From Reinekea blandensis MED297 (GTDB lineage: Bacteria; Pseudomonadota; Gammaproteobacteria; Pseudomonadales; Natronospirillaceae): DNA of 51,147 bases. Both the position numbers and the translations under genes were made by a program. Below the pieces are notes generated by a model that was given only the letters and a program-made list of their open reading frames with translations, searched no databases and was not told the DNA's origin. The stretch lies in contig NZ_CH724154.1 of assembly GCF_000153185.1 (NCBI RefSeq), positions 330,214 to 381,360 of the forward strand, in the 5' to 3' direction. Every line of letters starts with the position of its first letter. The first letter of the stretch is position 1. Positions 27,416-34,865 of the stretch are shown here, piece after piece.

Positions 27416-29103
27416 TTCCGGGCTCCTTTGTCGCAGCCTTCCACCATGGGCAGGTCAAGCCGCTGCTCTTTTGCTGTGGTCTGTGCAATGTCGTAACCGG
27501 CATCGGCGTGACGCATGACGCCGGTACCCGGGTCATTCCACAAAACCCGGCCAACACGGTCATGGGCCTCGTCGGTGCCGTCACAGACAATGACGACGCC
27601 CGCGTGTTGTGAAAAGCCCATGCCGACACCGCCGCCATGATGCAGGCTTACCCAGGTGGCACCGCTGGCGGTATTCAGCAAGGCATTCAACAGCGGCCAG
27701 TCGGATACCGCATCGCTGCCATCGAGCATGCTTTCGGTTTCCCGGTTGGGGGACGCGACCGAACCGGAATCAAGATGATCACGACCAATGACGACGGGTG
27801 CTTTCAACTCTCCGTTGGCCACCATCTCGTTAAAAGCCTGACCGATGCGGGCGCGATCTTTCAGACCGATCCAGCAGATTCGTGCCGGCAGGCCCTGAAA
27901 CTGAATCCGCTCACGCGCCATATCGAGCCAGTTGTGCAGATGAGGATCATCAGGAATCAGCTCTTTGACTTTCTGATCGGTTTTATAGATGTCTTCCGGG
28001 TCCCCCGACAGCGCCGCCCAGCGGAACGGACCGATGCCCTGACAGAAAAGCGGCCGGATGTAGGCCGGCACAAAGCCCGGAAAATCGAATGCGTTGTCGA
28101 CGCCCTTTTCCAACGCCATCTGCCGAATGTTGTTGCCGTAATCCAGCGTCGCCGCGCCTCGTTCCTGCAAGGTCAACATGGCCTTAACCTGCACCGCCAT
28201 CGACGCTTTGGCTTCATCGACAACGCGCGTCGGATCACGCTCGCGCAGCGCTTTCGCTTCAGTCAGGGTCCAGCCCTGGGGCAGATAACCATTGAGCGGG
28301 TCATGCGCACTGGTCTGATCGGTGACCACGTCCGGCGTGATGTTTTTCTCAACGATTTCGGTATACACATCGGCCGCATTACCGAGCAAGCCAATACTGA
28401 TCGCCTGCCCTTCGGCTTTAGCCTGATCAATCAGGCCGAGCGCTTCATCCAATGTCGTGGCTTTTTTGTCGACATAGCCCGTACGCAAGCGGAAATCGAT
28501 GCGAGACACATCGCACTCGACGGCAATCATTGAAAAACCGGCCATTGTGCCGGCCAGAGGCTGGGCACCACCCATGCCACCCAGTCCGCCGGTCAGAATC
28601 CATTTGCCCGTGGCGTCACCGTTGAAGTGCTGTTTGGCCACGGCACCGAAGGTTTCATAAGTGCCCTGCACGATCCCCTGCGAACCGATGTATATCCATG
28701 ATCCGGCCGTCATCTGGCCATACATCATCAGGCCTTGCTTATCGAGTTCATTGAAATGCTCCCAGTTCGCCCAGTGCGGCACCAAGTTGGAATTCGCGAT
28801 CAGAACCCGCGGTGCATCTTTGTGCGTGCGGAACACGCCCACCGGTTTACCACTTTGCACCAGCAGGGTTTCGTCATCTTCCAGACGCTGCAGTACCTCG
28901 ACAATTTTGTCGTAGCACTCCCAGTTACGGGCGGCGCGGCCAATCCCGCCATACACAACCAGTTCCTGAGGATGCTCCGCGACATCCGCGTGCAGATTGT
29001 TCATCAGCATGCGCATGGGCGCTTCAGTCAGCCAGCTTTTCGCGGTCAAGGTGGCGCCGGTTGGCGCGGCAATGTGTCGTGAGGGATCGAGTCGTGTTGT
29101 CAT
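27412..29103 (-). CDS. hutU: Urocanate hydratase
   Basis: Converts urocanate to imidazolonepropionate using tightly bound NAD, second step of histidine degradation. It has 564 residues from the ATG at 29103 ([11 protein letters not shown]), with AGGAG nine nucleotides upstream; the frame stays open upstream into hutC but the extension does not fit the family. Conserved urocanase sequences include the WECYDKI region, [38 protein letters not shown] and [19 protein letters not shown]. The gene starts 2 nt after hutC ends and overlaps hutH by 4 bp. Confidence 0.97.
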   Translation of the reverse strand: MTTRLDPSRHIAAPTGATLTAKSWLTEAPMRMLMNNLHADVAEHPQELVVYGGIGRAARNWECYDKIVEVLQRLEDDETLLVQSGKPVGVFRTHKDAPRVLIANSNLVPHWANWEHFNELDKQGLMMYGQMTAGSWIYIGSQGIVQGTYETFGAVAKQHFNGDATGKWILTGGLGGMGGAQPLAGTMAGFSMIAVECDVSRIDFRLRTGYVDKKATTLDEALGLIDQAKAEGQAISIGLLGNAADVYTEIVEKNITPDVVTDQTSAHDPLNGYLPQGWTLTEAKALRERDPTRVVDEAKASMAVQVKAMLTLQERGAATLDYGNNIRQMALEKGVDNAFDFPGFVPAYIRPLFCQGIGPFRWAALSGDPEDIYKTDQKVKELIPDDPHLHNWLDMARERIQFQGLPARICWIGLKDRARIGQAFNEMVANGELKAPVVIGRDHLDSGSVASPNRETESMLDGSDAVSDWPLLNALLNTASGATWVSLHHGGGVGMGFSQHAGVVIVCDGTDEAHDRVGRVLWNDPGTGVMRHADAGYDIAQTTAKEQRLDLPMVEGCDKGARK

Positions 29104-29105
29104 TG

Positions 29106-29858
29106 TTATGCTCTCCTGTCGTCCGGCCCAAGGTGCCCGCCCAGACGATACCGGGTGCCGGGATAGCACAGGGTCGCCAGCGTCACCAACGGAGACGGTC
29201 GATTCTGAGTGTGTTGTTGATAGGTATAGGTTTGACGGGTCAGCTTCAGCAGAGGCTCCTGATGCGGCATCGCCAGCCATTGGGCAGTTTGTTCATCCGG
29301 CATACAGGCTTCCACCCAATGGTCCGCTTCCATAAGCGGTGCCACCTGACTCAGGTAGGCGCTGGGCGTCATTTGCTGAAAGTCCTGCTGCAGATACTCG
29401 GGCGCAAGTATCGGGTTCACATAGCGCTCTTCCAGCTGGATCGGCTGCCGTTGCCCCTGACTGCCGGTTTCAAAGTGCAGCAATCGACTGAAAAACAGAG
29501 CATCGTCAAGATCGCATTGAAAGGCCTGGGCCAAATGTGCATCGGCCCGCCGGGTTTCAAGGCAGAGCACCTCGGCACTGTGATCATGACCGCGTTCTCG
29601 GATTTCATCGTCAATACTGCGGATGGTCAGCAGCGATCCGGTCGGTAACTGCTCAGCCACAAAGCTGCCCCGACCCTGGACCCGATTCAGTACGCCGGCA
29701 TCGGTCAGTTCGCTTAAGGCCCGCCGGGCCGTCATCCGCGACACTTCAAACTGCTCAGCCAGCGCATTTTCTGAGGGAACGACATCACCAGGGCGCCAGT
29801 CCCCCTGTTCTACACGCTGCACAATCGCCCGTTTGATTTTCTCGTATTGTTTTTCCAC
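29106..29858 (-). CDS. hutC: Histidine utilisation repressor HutC
   Basis: GntR/HutC-family transcription factor of 250 residues. The N-terminal winged helix shows [20 protein letters not shown] and [14 protein letters not shown]. The C-terminal UTRA ligand domain includes the typical EERYVNP and the final [18 protein letters not shown]. Members repress hut genes and are released by urocanate. It is the first gene of the minus-strand unit, with a perfect operator 35 bp upstream of its start in the divergent intergenic region, so autoregulation is expected. Confidence 0.93.
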   Translation of the reverse strand: MEKQYEKIKRAIVQRVEQGDWRPGDVVPSENALAEQFEVSRMTARRALSELTDAGVLNRVQGRGSFVAEQLPTGSLLTIRSIDDEIRERGHDHSAEVLCLETRRADAHLAQAFQCDLDDALFFSRLLHFETGSQGQRQPIQLEERYVNPILAPEYLQQDFQQMTPSAYLSQVAPLMEADHWVEACMPDEQTAQWLAMPHQEPLLKLTRQTYTYQQHTQNRPSPLVTLATLCYPGTRYRLGGHLGPDDRRA

Positions 29859-29892
29859 CGAGGTGACCCGTTATTAAGATTCACTTGCAACA

Positions 29893-29908
29893 AGTTGTAT
29901 ATACAACT
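29893..29908. promoter_or_regulatory. HutC operator between hutC and hutI
   Basis: AGTTGTATATACAACT is a perfect 16-bp palindrome whose core TTGTATATACAA matches the known HutC site type (TGTATATACA). It lies between the divergent hutC-hutU-hutH and hutI-hutG units and can therefore control both. Binding is inferred, not shown. Confidence 0.85.
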
Positions 29909-29955
29909 AAATTATTTGTCAACTTATGAATGCATCACGACAGGACTCGCGCACC

Positions 29956-31188
29956 ATGGAGACGATTGATGGATTGATCCGGAATATCCGGATTGCCACA
30001 CTGAACTCGCAGCTCGATACCGACTATGGGGTGATCGAGGACGGCTGTCTGGCCTGGAATGACGGGAAAATTCTGTATGTTGGGCCGCAGGACCAATCGC
30101 CCTACCCCTCGGCAGTGACCACGATCGATGGCGACGGCTGCTGGCTCACCCCCGGCCTGATCGATTGCCACACCCACCTGGTCTACGCCGGAAATCGCGC
30201 CGGGGAGTTTGAAGCTCTGCGCCAAGGCAAATCCTATGCCGAGATTGCAAAGGCCGGCGGCGGCATCCGCAGCACCGTCACCGCAACCCGAGCGGCCGAT
30301 GAGGCCGATCTTTTCAGCGAGGCTGCCAAACGCCTGCAACGACTGCTTGCCGAAGGCGTCACCACGGTCGAGATCAAATCGGGGTACGGACTGAATCGTG
30401 ACGATGAGCTGAAAATGCTGCGCGTGATTCGCCAGCTGGGAGAGCACTTTCCGGTCGAAGTTCACGCGACCTGTTTAGCCGCTCATGCCGTTCCACCGGA
30501 GTTTCATGATGATCCGGAAGCTTATCTCAACCGGGTGATTGACGAGATTCTGCCCGCCGTGGCGGCCGAAAACCTGGCGACGTCCGTTGATGTGTTCTGT
30601 GAATCCATTGCATTCTCTGCGGACCAAACCCGACGCCTGTTTCGGGCCGCCACTCGCCTCGGCTTTAAGTTAAAAGGCCATGTCGAACAGCTGACACAAC
30701 AAGGCGGGACCGATGTCCTGTGTGAGTTCAACGCCTTGTCGGCCGATCACATTGAGTTCATTTCTGAACCGCAGATCGGTCGTATGGCAGAGGCCGGGGT
30801 GACGGCGGTGATCTTACCCGGCGCGTTTTACTACCTTGGTGAACACCAGAAACCGCCCATCGAATCATTGCGGGCGCACCAGGTTCCGATGGCAGTGGCC
30901 ACGGATCAGAACCCCGGCAGTTCGCCGCTGAGCTCACTGCTGACAGCAGCGAATCTGGCCTGCGTACTGTTCGGTATGACGCCCGCCGAAGCCTGGAGCG
31001 GCATGACACGCTCAGCGGCTCAGGCCCTGGGACTGGGCGATCGAAAAGGCCAACTGCGCGAAGGCTTTGACGCCGACCTGTTGCTGTGGGATGTTGACCA
31101 TCCGCGACAAATCATTCACGAGATTAATCGATTCCGACCACAGCGCATCTGGCAGGCCGGACAGGAGCGAACCCATGTTAAAAACTGA
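29956..31188 (+). CDS. hutI: Imidazolonepropionase
   Basis: Amidohydrolase of 410 residues that opens the imidazolone ring to give N-formimidoyl-L-glutamate. Metal ligands and substrate residues are in LIDCHTHLVYAGNR, EIKSGYGL, VHATCLAAHAVP, GHVEQLTQQGG, SADHIEF and ATDQNPGSSP. The ATG at 29956 (METIDGLIRN) is chosen because AGGA lies ten nucleotides upstream and its length fits the family; an in-frame ATG at 29926 has no ribosome site and is very close to the operator. Its 3' end overlaps hutG by 14 bp. Confidence 0.93.
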   Translation: METIDGLIRNIRIATLNSQLDTDYGVIEDGCLAWNDGKILYVGPQDQSPYPSAVTTIDGDGCWLTPGLIDCHTHLVYAGNRAGEFEALRQGKSYAEIAKAGGGIRSTVTATRAADEADLFSEAAKRLQRLLAEGVTTVEIKSGYGLNRDDELKMLRVIRQLGEHFPVEVHATCLAAHAVPPEFHDDPEAYLNRVIDEILPAVAAENLATSVDVFCESIAFSADQTRRLFRAATRLGFKLKGHVEQLTQQGGTDVLCEFNALSADHIEFISEPQIGRMAEAGVTAVILPGAFYYLGEHQKPPIESLRAHQVPMAVATDQNPGSSPLSSLLTAANLACVLFGMTPAEAWSGMTRSAAQALGLGDRKGQLREGFDADLLLWDVDHPRQIIHEINRFRPQRIWQAGQERTHVKN

Positions 31189-32137
31189 TCACCTTGCGGA
31201 TTGTTGGCAGGGACGTGTGGATACCGAAGACGCGGAACTGAGTCGTCGCATTCATCAACAGATCACCTATGACACACTGCCCGATGACTTTGACGGCCAA
31301 CCGGTTTTGCTGGGCTTTGCCAGCGACGAAGGCGTGCGCCGGAACCAGGGTCGACCCGGGGCGAAAGACGGTCCGATTGCAGCAAGGCAAGCTCTCGCCA
31401 ATCTGGCTTGTGCGTCCGATGCACAACTGTACGATATCGGTGATGTCTGTTGTGATACAGACCTTGAAACCGCCCACCAAACGCTGTCACATCAAGTTCA
31501 TCGATTGCTTGAGCAGAACGCCCGACCGATCGTACTTGGCGGTGGTCACGAAGTCGCCTGGGGCAGCTATTCCGGCCTGCGCTCCTTTCTCAGTACGCAG
31601 GCGCCCAATGCCCGCCTCGGTATTCTGAATTTCGACGCTCACTTTGATCTGCGCAACCCAAACCCGAAACCCAGCTCCGGCACGCCGTTCCGGCAGGCGC
31701 AGCAATGGTGCGAAGCGAACGAGACCCCTTTTGACTACTTTGTTTGCGGCATCAACCCGAGCGCCAACACCGATGCCTTGTTCGAGTTTGCGTATGAGCA
31801 CGATGTGCAATGGGTCGAAGATCTGGATTGTCATTGGGGCAACATCAGTAACATTCAGTCCCAACTGACCGACTGGTTGGCACCGCTTGATGCACTCTAT
31901 ATTACGGTATGTCTGGACGTCTTTCCGGCGGCGGACGCGCCGGGCGTTTCCGCCCCTTCAGCCGTGGGTGTGCCGCCGGCTTTTGTGCTGAAACTGTTGC
32001 AAACGGTTCAGGGTATTTGCGAACAAAACGAGACACCGATTTTGCTGGCCGATGTTGCCGAATTGAACCCGACACTGGATCTGGATGGGCGGACCGCTAA
32101 GCTGGCCGCCCGGATTGCGTATCAGTTGATGTTTTAA
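31175..32137 (+). CDS. hutG: Formimidoylglutamase (ureohydrolase family)
   Basis: Mn-dependent arginase/agmatinase-family enzyme of 320 residues that splits formimidoylglutamate to glutamate and formamide. Metal-binding motifs are GGGHEVAWGSY, NFDAHFDLR and TVCLDVFPAADAPGVSAP. The ATG at 31175 lies inside the hutI end, with AGGAG upstream (ACAGGAGCGAACCC); the longer open frame upstream does not resemble the family. This one-step route means that no separate HutF/HutG deacylase pair is needed. The stop shares a TTAA with the convergent hemerythrin-like gene. Confidence 0.93.
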   Translation: MLKTDHLADCWQGRVDTEDAELSRRIHQQITYDTLPDDFDGQPVLLGFASDEGVRRNQGRPGAKDGPIAARQALANLACASDAQLYDIGDVCCDTDLETAHQTLSHQVHRLLEQNARPIVLGGGHEVAWGSYSGLRSFLSTQAPNARLGILNFDAHFDLRNPNPKPSSGTPFRQAQQWCEANETPFDYFVCGINPSANTDALFEFAYEHDVQWVEDLDCHWGNISNIQSQLTDWLAPLDALYITVCLDVFPAADAPGVSAPSAVGVPPAFVLKLLQTVQGICEQNETPILLADVAELNPTLDLDGRTAKLAARIAYQLMF

Positions 32138-32703
32138 TCAGTTGAAGAAAAGTGTGCATCAAAGTTCAGGATCGAGCTTAACAGGTGGTCGTATTCCTGC
32201 TTGGCGAGGTCGTCCGGATCACCAAAGACGCGATCCACCTCTTCTTCAACGTCAGCCCAATCGTCCTCTTCCAGATAGTCTTCCACCAAAGGAAATAACA
32301 CGCTTTCTTCAGCGTCCAAATGCAGCATTTGCCGGGACAAATAAATGGTCGTGGTTTTGTAGAGATGAGCGATGGGTACCGCGATGTCCATAGCTACCCG
32401 TTCAAATGCGGTTTTTAACTCTTGGGTAATGCGTTCGAGATCTTCATGCTCACGTAACACCGCCCGGATCTGTTCCGGATGGGGTGGATTTTTTTCCATC
32501 AACTTACGAAAAACCACATCTTCAACCGGATGGTGCCAACGCTCAGGGAAGGTCGAGATGAAATCCAGAATATCCATGATCTGGCTGATATTCGGCTCCA
32601 TATCCGGATCGTCAAATCCTTTGATCTGCGCACGCAGACAATACATAACCTTGGCGATGTGTTTGTGGTCAGCATTCAAGCGCTGAAGAATCGGATTATT
32701 CAT
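32134..32703 (-). CDS. Hemerythrin HHE domain protein
   Basis: Cytosolic four-helix protein of 189 residues predicted to bind a di-iron centre. Candidate ligands are His in ADHKHIAKVMY, the HHPVEDVVF motif (HHxxED), REHEDL and the HLDAEESVLFP motif (HxxxExxxLFP). The ATG at 32703 with GGAAG upstream is preferred to a TTG four codons earlier. Proteins of this type sense or store oxygen or nitric oxide, or help Fe-S repair. The C-terminus is unusually acidic (EDYLEEDDWADVEEEVD). It is convergent with hutG and separated by 105 bp from the signalling operon on the same strand. Confidence 0.88.
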   Translation of the reverse strand: MNNPILQRLNADHKHIAKVMYCLRAQIKGFDDPDMEPNISQIMDILDFISTFPERWHHPVEDVVFRKLMEKNPPHPEQIRAVLREHEDLERITQELKTAFERVAMDIAVPIAHLYKTTTIYLSRQMLHLDAEESVLFPLVEDYLEEDDWADVEEEVDRVFGDPDDLAKQEYDHLLSSILNFDAHFSSTD

Positions 32704-32808
32704 AGCCGCTTCCAAAAAGTGGGCCTTATTTGAGCATAGACGTGGGCTGGGAATCTGCCATGATGCAAATCAAAGCCCTGGCAGCCTGTTGAAAAAGTCT
32801 TGGTGCGC

Positions 32809-33765
32809 TCATTTACTGAGCGTAGAGCGGTTTCGACCTTCATCTTTTGAGGTATACAGTGCTTTATCCGCGGCTTCAATCCACGCGTTGTAATGGTGAA
32901 ACGATTCTTTCCAGGGAGCCACACCCAGGCTCACAGTCACCTGCAACTCGCCTTCGGGAGTTGAAACCCTGCGATTCTCAATCGCTTTGCGCAGTCGCTC
33001 TGCAAACAGCAGAGCATTCTCAGCGTCGGAATCGATCAATAACAGGGCGAACTCTTCACCACCATAACGTCCTGCAATATCCGTATTCCGGCTGTTGTGC
33101 CTGACTTCTTCAGCCACGGCACGAATCACATCATCACCGACCTGATGGCCGTAGGTATCGTTGACCTTTTTGAAATGATCGATATCGAACATAATCAGAC
33201 TGAGATCATGGGCATGGCGCTTTTGCCGTTTGAACTCATTACTGAGCATTTCTTCCCAATAAGCCCGATTGTACAACTGGGTCAGGCCATCGGTTCGGCT
33301 GAGCTGTGCTAACCGATCATTCGCGGCTTTCAACTCCAGCTTACTGGTCGCAATGTCGGTCACGTCGTAAACAATGACGGCGAGGTTCTGTACCTTACCG
33401 GTCGTACCGATCACCGGGATGAAGGTACAGTTCTGGTACATGTACTCAGTGACACCGGTTATGGGTCGGTTATTGCGAAACTTAAACACATAGGCTCGCT
33501 GTTCCCAGGTCGTAAACGCACGGTTTCGCAATTGAATAACGGTGTCGGCTTTATGTTTAAACCATTCGACGGACAGGTCATCAAAGACATCAAACAGGCT
33601 GCGTCCGAGCGCATCGGCCGAATCGATACCCGAGTTATTTTCCATAAAACCGTTCCAGGCGGTGATCTGGTATTCGAGGTCCAGTACCAGCACACCGACA
33701 TCAACGGTCTGCATGACTTCAATTAGCCAGTGAAACTCTGCCAACCCGGTGTAATCAGTGTTCAT
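32809..33765 (-). CDS. PAS-GGDEF diguanylate cyclase
   Basis: Cytoplasmic c-di-GMP synthase of 318 residues. A PAS domain (about 12-140, ITAWNGFMENNSGI and NLAVIVYDVTDI) is followed by a GGDEF domain with the active-site signature GGEEF at 235-239. An inhibitory I-site RNTD (226-229) stands exactly five residues before it, so feedback inhibition is expected. It starts 2 nt after the CheC-like gene, forming a three-gene unit with that gene and a CheY-like receiver. No membrane segment is seen. Confidence 0.93.
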   Translation of the reverse strand: MNTDYTGLAEFHWLIEVMQTVDVGVLVLDLEYQITAWNGFMENNSGIDSADALGRSLFDVFDDLSVEWFKHKADTVIQLRNRAFTTWEQRAYVFKFRNNRPITGVTEYMYQNCTFIPVIGTTGKVQNLAVIVYDVTDIATSKLELKAANDRLAQLSRTDGLTQLYNRAYWEEMLSNEFKRQKRHAHDLSLIMFDIDHFKKVNDTYGHQVGDDVIRAVAEEVRHNSRNTDIAGRYGGEEFALLLIDSDAENALLFAERLRKAIENRRVSTPEGELQVTVSLGVAPWKESFHHYNAWIEAADKALYTSKDEGRNRSTLSK

Positions 33766-33767
33766 TA

Positions 33768-34376
33768 TTACTCCAGCAGATACGACATCTTGTTACGCAG
33801 TATCGCGAGACTGTCTTCGGTGAATAACAACAAAAGATCGCAATTGACTTCCCTACCTTCGAGTTTGTAGGGCAGCTCAATCGTTAACAGCCGTTGCCAG
33901 GTAGAGCCATTTCGATTGAGCAGTTCTTCAATGTTGATGTGCTGGCCCAACAGATACGGTTGGCCCTGTGAAAAACTGACATCGATCTGTTCAGCTAACC
34001 CTTTCAGACAGGCACCAATCAAAATATTGGCAATGTCCATTAACAGCTCTAGCTCAATTTGTTCTGTAATCTCCCCTTTAAACTGGGTCAACTCGGCCAT
34101 GTCCTGGAAACTGGCGTCGTTAAAAATCAATAAGGCTTCACCAGCAATTTTGGAACCGGTAAAGCCCTGACAGACAGCACTGACTGAACTGGCATCGGCA
34201 ATCGCCGACAGCGCCATTGACAGTTCCGCCCGCTCAAGCAGGTTCACAACCGGAATCGGCATGATGACGAAGTTGTTCAGCAATCGGGCTAGCAGGTCGG
34301 CCGCACGACCGACAGCAACATTACTCAGTTCCTGGAAACAGTCGCGAAGTTCTTCATCTAAAACGTCTGTAGACAA
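33768..34376 (-). CDS. CheC-like phosphatase
   Basis: CheC/CheX/FliY-family protein of 202 residues that should dephosphorylate a CheY-like receiver. The first active helix keeps the family pattern D-x3-E-x2-N followed 22 residues later by Pro (Asp12, Glu16, Asn19, Pro42). The second helix reads ELLMDIANILIG with Asp in place of the usual Glu, so that site may be weaker. It sits 9 nt after the receiver gene and 2 nt before the cyclase gene; the receiver is its most likely substrate. Confidence 0.85.
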   Translation of the reverse strand: MSTDVLDEELRDCFQELSNVAVGRAADLLARLLNNFVIMPIPVVNLLERAELSMALSAIADASSVSAVCQGFTGSKIAGEALLIFNDASFQDMAELTQFKGEITEQIELELLMDIANILIGACLKGLAEQIDVSFSQGQPYLLGQHINIEELLNRNGSTWQRLLTIELPYKLEGREVNCDLLLLFTEDSLAILRNKMSYLLE

Positions 34377-34385
34377 ACCCGCCTC

Positions 34386-34757
34386 CTAAACCGACAGTAT
34401 TCCGAAATCGCTCAGCACCTGGTGGAGCTGTTCGGAATCGAGTGGTTTCTTAATAAAGGCCAGCGCACCCAACTTCATAACTCTGGCCTCCGCTTCGGGT
34501 TGAATGTCTCCGGAGATCACAATGACCACAGCGGGTAAATCACGCGCTTTAATCTCCTCAAGCACAGCAAACCCATCCATGACCGGCATGGTCAGGTCTA
34601 ATAGCACGACATCGCCTTTACCTGCTTTAATTAACTCAAGTGCCTGCTCGCCATTGCTCGCTTGAGATACCTCAACGTCCCAACCTTTCGGCAATGCTCG
34701 GATGACCTGCTTGCGCGCAAAACTTGAATCATCGACAACTAACAGGGGTACGGTCAT
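34386..34757 (-). CDS. CheY-like single-domain response regulator
   Basis: Receiver domain of 123 residues with acidic pair Asp9/Asp10, phospho-acceptor Asp54 in VLLDLTMPVMDGF, Ser in VISGD and Lys in FIKKPLD. It has no output domain and no cognate kinase nearby. The operon with a CheC-like phosphatase and a diguanylate cyclase suggests that its phosphorylation state is tuned by CheC and affects c-di-GMP production. Confidence 0.92.
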   Translation of the reverse strand: MTVPLLVVDDSSFARKQVIRALPKGWDVEVSQASNGEQALELIKAGKGDVVLLDLTMPVMDGFAVLEEIKARDLPAVVIVISGDIQPEAEARVMKLGALAFIKKPLDSEQLHQVLSDFGILSV

Positions 34758-34781
34758 TCACAACTCCAATAGATCATGACA

Positions 34782-34802
34782 AAGGGCTTTTTGGCAGCCC
34801 TT
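34782..34802 (-). terminator. Hairpin between polA and the receiver gene
   Basis: AAGGGCT pairs with AGCCCTT around TTTTGGC, 63 bp after the polA stop and 24 bp before the receiver start. Only a short TTT follows on the minus strand. It may end polA transcripts or act as a leader hairpin for the three-gene signalling unit. Confidence 0.4.
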
Positions 34803-34865
34803 CGGTAAATAAAGCCAATGAACGGACTTTTCGCAAACCCATTCAACAGATGAAGAATGTTTTTA

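Noticed and set aside
32780-32800. Stretch GCAGCCTGTTGAAAAAGTC resembling ends of some insertion elements
   Set aside because: A single copy with no mirrored partner or target duplication nearby; likely part of the 3' region after the cyclase gene.
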